A DNA stretch of 9,300 nt from an uncultured Ruminococcus sp. (GCA_902783235.1 CACZQG010000298.1:1-9300); one strand, 5' to 3'; shown: positions 1-6,891, counted from the stretch's first letter. Numbers and translations: made by a program. The notes: generated by a model not told the origin, from the letters alone.

Positions 1-1
1 G

Positions 2-1114
2 CTTATGCGTTCCTTCAAGCCCGACTGCATCATCGCTCTGGGTGGCGGTTCGGCAATGGACGCAGGCAAGATCATGTGGGTACTTTATGAGCACCCCGAA
101 GCTGACTTCATGGATATGGCTATGCGTTTCATAGATATCCGCAAGAGAGTATATACATTCCCTAAAATGGGCGAAAAGGCATACTTCATCGCTATCTCCA
201 CTTCCGCAGGTACCGGCTCAGAAGTAACACCCTTCGCAGTTATCACTGATGAACAGTCGGGTGTAAAATATCCTCTTGCCGATTATCAGCTTCTTCCCAA
301 CATGGCTATAGTAGATACAGACTACCACATGAGCGCTCCAAAGGGTCTTACAGCCGCATCGGGTATCGATGCTGTTTCCCACGCTCTTGAAGCTATCGCA
401 TCTGTAATGGCTACAGACTATACAGACGGACTGGCAGTAAAGGCGCTCCAGACAATATTTGAATATCTGCCACGTGCATACGACAACGGACAGAATGACA
501 TTGAAGCCCGTGAAAAAATGGCTAATGCCGCTACAATGGCAGGGATGGCATTTGCAAATGCATTCCTTGGTGTATGCCACTCAATGGCTCACAAGCTGGG
601 CGCATTCCACCATATCCCTCACGGTGTGGCAAACGCTCTCATGCTTGAAGAAGTGCTCAGATTCAACGCTGAGGAAGCACCTGCTAAAATGGGAACATTC
701 TCACAGTACGACCACCCACACACACTTGCCCGTTACGCAATGGTAGCTGATGAATTACAGCTCGGCGGAAGCAATGACAAGGAAAAGCTCCAGAACCTTA
801 TAGATGCAGTTAATGAACTAAAAGTCAAGGTAGGCATAAAGCCTGCCATCAAGGATTACGTTACCAACGAAGCCGACTTCCTTGCACGTCTTGACGATAT
901 GGTGGAACAGGCATTCGATGACCAGTGCACAGGTGCTAACCCCCGTTATCCTCTCATGAGCGAGATAAAACAGATGTACCTGAACGCGTACTACGGCGAA
1001 AAGCACTTCACCGAAGAAAACAAGCCCGGTGTTGTTGATATCCCCGCAGCAGAGGATAAGCACAACTTCAAGAAAGCATATTATAAAACAAGAACAGCCG
1101 CAAAAGTACACTAA
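2..1114 (+). CDS. adhE: Bifunctional acetaldehyde/alcohol dehydrogenase AdhE, C-terminal part (5'-partial)
   Basis: This is the iron-dependent alcohol dehydrogenase domain of AdhE (Aad), which reduces acetyl-CoA through acetaldehyde to ethanol with two NADH in the cytoplasm. The frame is open through the left window edge, so the Met at position 5 is internal; about 370 residues of a family length near 870-890 are visible. Counting from that Met, a GGGS nucleotide-binding turn lies at 13-16, and the likely Fe ligands are D122 and H126 (GIDAVSHALEA), H192 (CHSMAHKLG) and H206 (HIPHG). The signature DDQCTGANPRYPL follows near the C-terminus. The N-terminal CoA-acylating aldehyde dehydrogenase half is outside the window; I infer it because the similarity is to AdhE rather than to single-domain alcohol dehydrogenases. 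The stop codon overlaps the ribosome binding site of the next gene, so this is the upstream part of the hydrogenase operon. In R. albus 7 an aad gene sits in the same transcription unit. No truncation or frameshift is visible. Confidence 0.95.
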   Translation, partial: LMRSFKPDCIIALGGGSAMDAGKIMWVLYEHPEADFMDMAMRFIDIRKRVYTFPKMGEKAYFIAISTSAGTGSEVTPFAVITDEQSGVKYPLADYQLLPNMAIVDTDYHMSAPKGLTAASGIDAVSHALEAIASVMATDYTDGLAVKALQTIFEYLPRAYDNGQNDIEAREKMANAATMAGMAFANAFLGVCHSMAHKLGAFHHIPHGVANALMLEEVLRFNAEEAPAKMGTFSQYDHPHTLARYAMVADELQLGGSNDKEKLQNLIDAVNELKVKVGIKPAIKDYVTNEADFLARLDDMVEQAFDDQCTGANPRYPLMSEIKQMYLNAYYGEKHFTEENKPGVVDIPAAEDKHNFKKAYYKTRTAAKVH

Positions 1115-1126
1115 GGAGGTGCCGTT

Positions 1127-1876
1127 ATGAATCTTGACAGAATTATTGCAGTAAGAAACAACAAGACCGTTTACCGTGACGGTGATAAAGCGCTCAAGGT
1201 TTTTGACAAGAGCTACTCAAAAGCCGATATACTCAACGAAGCACTCAATCAGGCTCGTGTTGAGGAAACAGGGCTCAATATTCCTAAAATACTCGAAGTA
1301 ACCATGACAGAGGGTAAGTGGACTATCGTTTCCGAATACATAAAAGGCAAAACTCTCGCCCAACTTATTTCCGAAGAACCCGATAAGAAAGACGAATATC
1401 TTGAAATGTTCGTTGACTTACAGCTTTCAATGCACGAAAAGACCTGTGCAGGACTTAACAAGCTCAAAGACAAGATGAACAGAAAGATAAGCGAGACAGA
1501 CTTATCAGCTACTGTCCGCTATGATCTGCACACACGCCTGGAAGGTATGCCAAAGCATAACAAGGTGTGTCACGGCGACTTCAACCCTTCAAACATTATC
1601 GTCACAGCCGACGGAACGCCCTATATCCTCGACTGGTCACACGCAACACAGGGCAATGCTTCCGCCGATGCAGCAAGAACATATCTTCTTTTCTGGCTTT
1701 CGGGAGATATTGACGGCGCTGAGAGATATTTAGAGCTGTTCTGTGAAAAGAGCAATACCGCTAAACAGTACGTGCAGAAGTGGATGCCGATAGTTGCCGC
1801 TTCACAGACAGTCAAGGGGAATGAAAAGGAAATCGAGTTTCTCCACACATGGATAAACGTTGTAGATTACGAATAA
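1127..1876 (+). CDS. APH-fold kinase-like protein (putative Ser/Thr or small-molecule kinase)
   Basis: A 249-residue cytoplasmic protein of the aminoglycoside phosphotransferase / choline kinase-like / Ser-Thr kinase superfamily. The catalytic loop HGDFNPSN (149-156; D151 base, N156 metal ligand) is intact, and the metal-binding Asp is D169 in ILDW, the APH-style replacement of DFG. K24 in ALKVF is the likely ATP-contacting lysine, and VSEYIKGKTL (68-77) resembles the hinge. No classical GxGxxG loop is obvious, and no signal peptide or membrane segment is seen. The start is supported by AAGGAGG at 1113-1119. It lies 12 bases after adhE and 13 before the first ferredoxin, so it is cotranscribed. 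The equivalent gene in the R. albus 7 operon was described as a serine/threonine protein kinase. Its position near a PP2C-type phosphatase suggests an antagonistic pair, but that is inference. APH folds also phosphorylate antibiotics, choline and sugars, so the substrate is open. Confidence 0.85.
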   Translation: MNLDRIIAVRNNKTVYRDGDKALKVFDKSYSKADILNEALNQARVEETGLNIPKILEVTMTEGKWTIVSEYIKGKTLAQLISEEPDKKDEYLEMFVDLQLSMHEKTCAGLNKLKDKMNRKISETDLSATVRYDLHTRLEGMPKHNKVCHGDFNPSNIIVTADGTPYILDWSHATQGNASADAARTYLLFWLSGDIDGAERYLELFCEKSNTAKQYVQKWMPIVAASQTVKGNEKEIEFLHTWINVVDYE

Positions 1877-1889
1877 GGAGGGTGACGAT

Positions 1890-2132
1890 ATGAAAGTAAC
1901 TGTATGCATCGGTTCTTCCTGCCACATAAAAGGTTCACGCCAGGTGGTGGAGCAGCTCCAGTACCTTATAAGCGAAAACAGCTTAGGAAACAAGGTGGAG
2001 CTTGCAGGAACATTCTGCATGGGCAAATGCCAGCAGGGTGTCTGTGTTACTGTTGATGATGAATTTTTCTCGGTAACTCCCGATAATGTAAAGGAATTCT
2101 TTGAAGAAAACGTTAGCTCCAAGGTGAATTGA
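1890..2132 (+). CDS. Small thioredoxin-like [2Fe-2S] ferredoxin, copy 1
   Basis: An 80-residue stand-alone [2Fe-2S] ferredoxin with the thioredoxin-like fold of the NuoE/HydC 24-kDa subunit family. The cluster ligands are C6 and C11 (CIGSSC) and C43 and C47 (CMGKC), matching the Cx4C...Cx3C pattern; an extra C52 lies just after. It is much shorter than NuoE because the N-terminal helical region is absent, so it is the cluster domain alone. AAGGAGGG at 1875-1882 supports the start. It is followed one base later by a paralogue with the same cysteine spacing. The probable role is one-electron transfer to or from a partner in this operon, most plausibly HydS just downstream; that is inferred from order only. 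No NADH- or flavin-binding subunit is present in the window, so this is not a complete HydABC-type bifurcating complex. Confidence 0.85.
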   Translation: MKVTVCIGSSCHIKGSRQVVEQLQYLISENSLGNKVELAGTFCMGKCQQGVCVTVDDEFFSVTPDNVKEFFEENVSSKVN

Positions 2133-2133
2133 T

Positions 2134-2397
2134 ATGATCATTCAGATATGTGTAGGTTCTTCCTGTCACCTGAAAGGTTCGGAAAAGATAGTCGAACTTT
2201 TTGGAAAGGTGATAGAAGAACATAAGCTTGAAAACGAGATAACATTAGCCGGAAGCTTCTGCACCGGCAAATGCAACCGTGTGGGTGTTACCATTTCAGT
2301 GGATGATGATGTCTATACAGGCATCACGCCCGAGAATTTCAGCGAATTTTTCAGCGAAAATGTACTTAACGCCCTGAATAAGGAAAGGGAGAGGTAA
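2134..2397 (+). CDS. Small thioredoxin-like [2Fe-2S] ferredoxin, copy 2
   Basis: An 87-residue paralogue of the preceding gene, with the [2Fe-2S] ligands C6, C11 (CVGSSC), C43 and C47 (CTGKC) at identical positions. The two proteins align over nearly their whole length (GSSCHxKGS, LAGxFCxGKC, VDDxxxxxTPxNxxEFFxENV), and 11 bases (GGTTCTTCCTG) are identical at 1910-1920 and 2154-2164, so they arose by tandem duplication. Copy 2 lacks the extra cysteine C52 and has a longer, charged C-terminal tail (NKERER). AAGGTG at 2121-2126, inside the end of copy 1, serves as ribosome binding site, and its stop abuts the ATG of hydS with no spacer, which implies translational coupling. The role is presumably electron transfer near HydS. 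Whether the two copies are redundant, form a heterodimer, or differ in redox potential cannot be read from sequence. Confidence 0.85.
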   Translation: MIIQICVGSSCHLKGSEKIVELFGKVIEEHKLENEITLAGSFCTGKCNRVGVTISVDDDVYTGITPENFSEFFSENVLNALNKERER

Positions 2398-4071
2398 ATG
2401 GAGTGTTTGACACTTAAAAAATCCAACTGTAAAAATTGTTATAAGTGTATCCGTCATTGTCCTGTCAAGTCTATCCGTTTTTCGGGGAATCAGGCTTATA
2501 TAATCGGAAATGAATGCGTTATGTGCGGTCACTGCTTTGTAGTCTGTCCCCAGAATGCCAAACAGATAGTTGATGAAACGGAAAAGGTAAAGGTACTCCT
2601 CCAGAGCGGAGCCCCGGTTGTTGTAAGTCTCGCTCCTTCCTTTATCGCAAACTATGACAGAATCGGCATAAACGCTATGAGAGAGGCTATAAAAAAGCTG
2701 GGATTTTATGATGTAGAAGAAACTGCCATTGGAGCTACTATCATAAAGCGTGAATATGACCGTATATGCCGCGAGGAAGACCGTGACATTATAATTACTT
2801 CCTGCTGTCACTCGGTCAATCTCCTTATACAGAAACACTTCCCGAAGCTTCTCCCCTACTTAGCGGATGTACTCTCACCCATGCAGGCACACTGCAAAAA
2901 TATAAAAGAGCGCATACCAAACGCCAAAACCGTATTTATAGGACCTTGCGTTGCTAAAAAAGACGAAGCCGAACACTATGAGGGCTTTGTTGATGCTGTA
3001 CTTACTTTTGATGAGCTGACAAACTGGTTCAAAACCGAAAATATAATTCCAGAGCAGAAAATGGACAGCGATGAAAACAGCAAGGCTCGTTTTTTCCCGA
3101 CTACGGGCGGCATCCTTAAAACCATGGAACTGAATGTACCAAGGTTCAACTATATAGCCGTGGACGGTATGGAAAACTGCATAGCCTCTCTAAAAGACAT
3201 AGAAGCCGGCAGTATTCATAACTGTTTTATCGAGATGTCCGCTTGTACAGGAAGCTGTGTTGGGGGTCCCGTAATGGAGAAATTCCACCGTTCGCCCATA
3301 AAAGATCATATTTCCGTTGCAAACTACGCAGGAAGCAAAGATTTTCAGGTTGATCAGCCCGACAGCACGCAGCTTCATAAGCCATTTGAGATAATCAGGC
3401 AAAAATCACCTGACCCAAGTGAAACAGAGATACGTGAAACGCTTTACCAGATGGGCAAGACCAAGCCCTCGGATGAACTCAACTGCGGTTCATGCGGCTA
3501 CAACACCTGCCGTGAAAAGGCGATAGCAATTTTACACGGCAAGGCGGAGATATCAATGTGTCTCCCCTTTCTGAAAGAAAAAGCAGAAAATCTGTCCGAC
3601 ATAATCTCACGCAACACACCCAACGGACTTATAGTCCTGAATGAAAAGCTTGAAGTACAGCAGATAAATAAAGCGGCGCTCAAAATAATGAATCTCCGTA
3701 CCCCCTCGGATATACTCGGAGATCAAGTAGTAAGAGTGCTCGACCCAAAAGACTTCCTGACGGTACTTTCAAAAGGATTTGCCCTTCACGGCAAACACGA
3801 ATACCTGGCGGAATACGGGAAATATGTTGAAAAGACTATCATCTATGACAGGGAGTACAAGCTTATCGTCGGCATTCTCCGCGATGTTACCGAGGAGGAA
3901 ACGCAGCGTGAGAAAAAAGAAAGCATCAGCCGTCAGACTGTTGAGATAGCCGACAAGGTAGTGGATAAACAGATGAGGATAGTTCAGGAAATAGCCTCAC
4001 TGCTCGGTGAAACTGCTGCCGAAACAAAGATCGCTCTCACAAAGCTAAAGGAGTCGATAGGCAATGAATAA
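2398..4071 (+). CDS. hydS: HydS: sensory-type [FeFe]-hydrogenase with PAS domain
   Basis: A 557-residue putative H2/redox sensor. Domains in order: a 2x[4Fe-4S] ferredoxin (C11, C14, C17, C21 and C40, C43, C46, C50); the H-cluster domain, about 70-300, with L1 TSCCHSV (134-140), L2 IGPCVAKK (181-188) and L3 EMSACTGSCVGG (279-290), giving cluster ligands C137, C184, C283 and C287; a further [4Fe-4S] motif with C363, C366, C371 and C388; a PAS domain, about 400-500; and a charged helical tail, 500-557. No kinase, methyl-accepting or DNA-binding output domain is present. The canonical motifs differ as in sensory (group C) enzymes: Pro to His after the L1 cysteines, Met to Gly in L2 (G182) and Met to Ser in L3 (S281); the proton-transfer cysteine C136 is kept. 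It starts directly after the second ferredoxin and overlaps the phosphatase gene by 8 bases, which points to that phosphatase as output. R. albus 7 carries the same hydS-hydA2 pair. Function as a sensor is inferred. Confidence 0.93.
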   Translation: MECLTLKKSNCKNCYKCIRHCPVKSIRFSGNQAYIIGNECVMCGHCFVVCPQNAKQIVDETEKVKVLLQSGAPVVVSLAPSFIANYDRIGINAMREAIKKLGFYDVEETAIGATIIKREYDRICREEDRDIIITSCCHSVNLLIQKHFPKLLPYLADVLSPMQAHCKNIKERIPNAKTVFIGPCVAKKDEAEHYEGFVDAVLTFDELTNWFKTENIIPEQKMDSDENSKARFFPTTGGILKTMELNVPRFNYIAVDGMENCIASLKDIEAGSIHNCFIEMSACTGSCVGGPVMEKFHRSPIKDHISVANYAGSKDFQVDQPDSTQLHKPFEIIRQKSPDPSETEIRETLYQMGKTKPSDELNCGSCGYNTCREKAIAILHGKAEISMCLPFLKEKAENLSDIISRNTPNGLIVLNEKLEVQQINKAALKIMNLRTPSDILGDQVVRVLDPKDFLTVLSKGFALHGKHEYLAEYGKYVEKTIIYDREYKLIVGILRDVTEEETQREKKESISRQTVEIADKVVDKQMRIVQEIASLLGETAAETKIALTKLKESIGNE

Positions 4072-5236
4072 TTTGTGTGCCGATATGGGTTACAAAAGTA
4101 TCAATCATTTCGGTGAACAGCTTTGCGGCGATCATGTTGATATCATTGAACAGGACGAGAACTCGTCTGTGATAGTTCTTGCCGACGGACTTGGGAGCGG
4201 AGTTAAAGCAAGTATTCTTTCCACACTCACATCCAAGATAATTTCTACCATGATGGCTGAGGGGCTGAAGCTTGAGGACTGTGTTTCCACTATTGCCGCA
4301 ACGCTTCCGATCTGCTCGGTAAGAGGTGTTGCTTACTCCACCTTTACCATACTTCATCTTATTGACAACGAAACTGTCGAGATAATCCAGTATGATAATC
4401 CTGATGTGATATTTCTGCGTGACAATGAGATATACGATTACCCGAAGCAGGAACTGAATATTGACGGAAAAAAGATGCTCAAATCCACGATAAGTCTCCG
4501 TGAAAATGATATACTGGTGACAATGAGTGACGGATGCCCTCATGCCGGTATCGGAATGGCTTTCAACTTCGGTTGGAAATGGGAAGAAATCGCAGAATTC
4601 ATGAAGGGTATATCCGCTGTGGGATATACCGCTAAAACCCTTGCCACCATGCTTGTGGATCAGTGCAACAAGGAATACGGTCACCGCCCCGGAGATGATG
4701 CGACCGCCTGTGTCATAAAGATAAGAAAGCGTGAACCGATAAACATTCTCTTCGGACCTCCAAGAAACCGTGACGACTGCGACAGGATGATGTCACTTTT
4801 CTTTTCAAAAGAAGGAAAGCACATTATCTGCGGCGGTACAACTTCTTCCATTGCCGCAGCATACCTCGGCAAACCTGTAAAGGCAAGTCTCACTTTTGAA
4901 AGAGGAGATGTTCCGCCGATTGCAGAGATCGAAGGCGTAGATCTGGTGACAGAGGGTGTTATCACCATAAACAAAGTCATTGAGTATGCCAAAGATGTTC
5001 TCGATAAAAATGAATGCTATGAAACATGGAGCTTCAACAGGGACGGTGCATCGCTTATATGTCAGCTTCTGTTTGAGGAAGCCACCGATATAAACTTTTA
5101 TGTAGGCAGAGCCGTTAACCCTGCACATCAGAATCCCGAACTGCCAATCACCTTCAATATCAAAATGAATCTGGTAGAAGAGCTTTCTTCATGCCTGAAA
5201 CAAATGGGAAAGCGTATAAAAGTAAGTTATTTTTGA
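4064..5236 (+). CDS. SpoIIE/PP2C-family protein phosphatase with extra C-terminal domain
   Basis: A 390-residue cytoplasmic Ser/Thr phosphatase of the PPM/SpoIIE family, which removes phosphate from proteins using two metal ions. Metal-binding motifs are ADGLGSG (D41), MSDG (D156) and GDDATA (D211, D212), so the catalytic core spans about residues 5-222 and looks complete. Residues 225-390 form a second region I do not recognise as a named domain; it contains GGTTSSIAAAYLGKP (257-271) and no membrane segment. The ATG lies inside the end of hydS (ATGAATAA arrangement), with AAAGGAG at 4047-4053, so translation is probably coupled and the two proteins likely work together. The R. albus 7 operon has a serine/threonine phosphatase in this role. 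In SpoIIE and RsbU the substrate is an anti-anti-sigma factor, but no STAS or anti-sigma gene is visible here. The substrate is unknown; the kinase-like protein upstream may oppose it. Confidence 0.9.
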   Translation: MNNLCADMGYKSINHFGEQLCGDHVDIIEQDENSSVIVLADGLGSGVKASILSTLTSKIISTMMAEGLKLEDCVSTIAATLPICSVRGVAYSTFTILHLIDNETVEIIQYDNPDVIFLRDNEIYDYPKQELNIDGKKMLKSTISLRENDILVTMSDGCPHAGIGMAFNFGWKWEEIAEFMKGISAVGYTAKTLATMLVDQCNKEYGHRPGDDATACVIKIRKREPINILFGPPRNRDDCDRMMSLFFSKEGKHIICGGTTSSIAAAYLGKPVKASLTFERGDVPPIAEIEGVDLVTEGVITINKVIEYAKDVLDKNECYETWSFNRDGASLICQLLFEEATDINFYVGRAVNPAHQNPELPITFNIKMNLVEELSSCLKQMGKRIKVSYF

Positions 5237-5243
5237 GAGGAGA
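5237..5243 (+). promoter_or_regulatory. Ribosome binding site that fixes the hydA2 start
   Basis: GAGGAGA sits just after the phosphatase stop and a few bases before the ATG at 5248. An in-frame ATG at 5191 would add 19 residues lying wholly inside the phosphatase gene, without a comparable Shine-Dalgarno sequence, so 5248 is the better start. Confidence 0.75.
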
Positions 5244-5247
5244 TATC

Positions 5248-6675
5248 ATGCATAAATTTGATACCAAGGTACAGCATCTGAAATACAAAGTCCTCCGTGA
5301 AGTCGCAAGGCTTGCATGGAATGACCAGCTTCTTGAAAATGTTCTCGATATACCCAAGACTATAGTTCCCGGCAAGACCCCGACCATGCGCTGCTGTGTA
5401 TACAAGGAAAGAGCGATACTCGGCGAACGTGTAAAGCTTGCTATGGGCGGCAATAAGGAAAACTCAAACATTATCGAAGTCATCGAAACAGCCTGCGATG
5501 AATGTCCCATGGGCGGATATGAGGTCACCAACGCCTGTCGCGGCTGTCTTGCACACAGATGCGAGGATGCGTGTAAATTCGGCGCTATATCCTTCGATCG
5601 GGATCATGTAGCGCATATCGACAAGTCTAAATGCCGTGAATGCGGTGCCTGTGCAAAGGTTTGCCCATATACTGCAATAATAAGCAGAAAGCGTCCCTGC
5701 GAGAACGCCTGCAAGATAAAGGCTATCCACATGAATGAAAGCAAAGCCGCCGCCATAGACAACGATAAATGCATATCCTGCGGTGCTTGCGTATATCAGT
5801 GTCCATTCGGTGCTATCATGGATAAGTCCTATATGCTGGACGTTATCGACTTAATAAAAAAGAGTGAACAGAACAAAAAATACAAGGTCTACGCTGTTGT
5901 TGCACCGTCTGTTTCCAGCCAGTTCAGGTATGCAAAGCTCGGGCAGGTCGTAACCGGACTAAAAGAGCTTGGTTTTCATACAGTTGTGGAGGCAGCGCTC
6001 GGTGCTGATATGGTAGCCGATTCTGAGAGCCGCGAGCTTGTGGAAAAGGGTTTTCTCACAAGCTCCTGTTGTCCCGCATTCGTTAGCTATATAGAAAAAA
6101 ATCATCCCGAAATGGTGTCTATGATATCCCATAATCTCTCTCCCATGGCTGCTATAGGCAAATACCTTAAAGAGCACGAACAGGGCTGTAAGGTAGTATT
6201 TATAGGACCTTGCACCGCAAAAAAAGCAGAAGTACAGAAAGAAACAGTAAAGCCCTACGTAGATGTTGCCATGACATTTGAGGAATTACAGGCACTATTT
6301 GATTCCAAAGACATAGATATAACCACACTGCCCGAGAGCGTTCTCGACAATGCCTCCTACTTCGGCAGGATATTCGCCCGTGTCGGCGGTCTTTCCGATG
6401 CTGTAGCACAGGCACTCAAAGAACACGGTGAAACAAACTTCGAGCTGAAAGCTGTATCGTGTGACGGCATAGTTCAGTGTAAAGCGGCGCTCCTCAAAAA
6501 GAGCAAAAACCTGAGCGATTTCAATTTTATTGAAGGCATGGCTTGTATCGGCGGTTGTATCGGCGGTGCAGGATGTCTTACCCACGGCGAAAAAAATAAA
6601 GCTGAAGTGGATAAATACGGCAGAGAAGCAATGGAAAAGACTATAACCGATGCAGTCTCTATGCTTAATGTATGA
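5248..6675 (+). CDS. hydA: HydA2: monomeric [FeFe]-hydrogenase, group B-like
   Basis: A 475-residue cytoplasmic [FeFe]-hydrogenase, probably evolving H2 from reduced ferredoxin. The N-terminal third is rich in cysteine: CDEC (83, 86), CRGC with C105 and C109, a ferredoxin motif C129-C132-C135-C139, C151 and C155, and a second ferredoxin motif C175-C178-C181-C185, together enough for three and possibly four [4Fe-4S] clusters. The H-cluster domain has L1 TSSCCPAF (271-278), L2 IGPCTAKKAE (319-328) and L3 EGMACIGGCIGG (429-440), giving ligands C275, C322, C433 and C437 and proton-transfer cysteine C274. L1 and L3 are near-canonical, unlike HydS, consistent with a working catalyst. The NACRGCLAHRCEDAC segment is what I associate with group B enzymes. 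It lacks NADH- or flavin-binding modules, so it is not bifurcating by itself. It is last in the operon, 11 bases after the phosphatase, and a terminator follows. R. albus 7 HydA2 was reported as ferredoxin-dependent. Confidence 0.93.
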   Translation: MHKFDTKVQHLKYKVLREVARLAWNDQLLENVLDIPKTIVPGKTPTMRCCVYKERAILGERVKLAMGGNKENSNIIEVIETACDECPMGGYEVTNACRGCLAHRCEDACKFGAISFDRDHVAHIDKSKCRECGACAKVCPYTAIISRKRPCENACKIKAIHMNESKAAAIDNDKCISCGACVYQCPFGAIMDKSYMLDVIDLIKKSEQNKKYKVYAVVAPSVSSQFRYAKLGQVVTGLKELGFHTVVEAALGADMVADSESRELVEKGFLTSSCCPAFVSYIEKNHPEMVSMISHNLSPMAAIGKYLKEHEQGCKVVFIGPCTAKKAEVQKETVKPYVDVAMTFEELQALFDSKDIDITTLPESVLDNASYFGRIFARVGGLSDAVAQALKEHGETNFELKAVSCDGIVQCKAALLKKSKNLSDFNFIEGMACIGGCIGGAGCLTHGEKNKAEVDKYGREAMEKTITDAVSMLNV

Positions 6676-6704
6676 TATTACCTTCCTTTTGATAATTGTG
6701 TATA

Positions 6705-6745
6705 AAACAAGAACTGCGGAGAAATCATCTCTGCAGTTTTTGTTT
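6705..6745 (+). terminator. Intrinsic terminator of the adhE-hydS-hydA2 operon
   Basis: AACTGCGGAGA (6712-6722) pairs with TCTCTGCAGTT (6728-6738) around a 5-base AATCA loop, 11 pairs with one G-U. A T-rich tail, TTTGTTT, follows; it can also pair with upstream AAACAA. It begins about 30 bases after the hydA2 stop. Confidence 0.9.
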
Positions 6746-6756
6746 ATGTGATAAAA

Positions 6757-6891
6757 AGCATTCTAAATGACACGGACATGGCAAAGGAAATGATGGAACT
6801 TACGCAGAACAACGTAATTTCACAGGCTGCTCAGTCGATGCTTTCACAGGCTAATACTCAGCCGTAGAACGTATTGCAGCTTTTGCAGTAA
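6757..6891 (+). pseudogene. Flagellin C-terminal remnant with in-frame TAG
   Basis: Reading from 6757 in frame gives SILNDTDMAKEMMELTQNN, then VISQAAQSMLSQANTQP, a TAG stop at 6865-6867, NVLQLLQ and a TAA at 6889-6891. This is the conserved D0 C-terminus of bacterial flagellins (in Bacillus Hag-like proteins: DMAKEM, NNILSQA, AQANQQPQNVLQLL), so the TAG replaces a conserved Gln codon (CAG to TAG). Only about 44 codons remain. Nothing resembling the rest of a flagellin (normally 250 residues or more) lies upstream: the homology stops about 12 bases after the operon terminator. There is no ribosome binding site or usable start. It is a relic left by a deletion or rearrangement and is not a functional gene. 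The match is from recognition of the motif, not from a search. Confidence 0.85.

Noticed and set aside
2296..2838. 180-codon open frame on the - strand
   Set aside because: It lies opposite hydS and the second ferredoxin, both clearly real, and its translation shows no recognisable domain.
4037..4684. 215-codon open frame on the - strand
   Set aside because: It is antisense to the phosphatase core with its conserved metal motifs; the frame is a by-product of codon use.
5191..5247. Longer hydA2 starting at the ATG at 5191
   Set aside because: The added 19 residues lie wholly within the phosphatase gene and no good ribosome binding site precedes that ATG, whereas GAGGAGA sits just before 5248.
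1890..6675. A complete HydABC electron-bifurcating hydrogenase
   Set aside because: The HydB-type NADH/FMN subunit is missing and the small ferredoxins lack the rest of HydC, so the trimeric enzyme is not encoded here.
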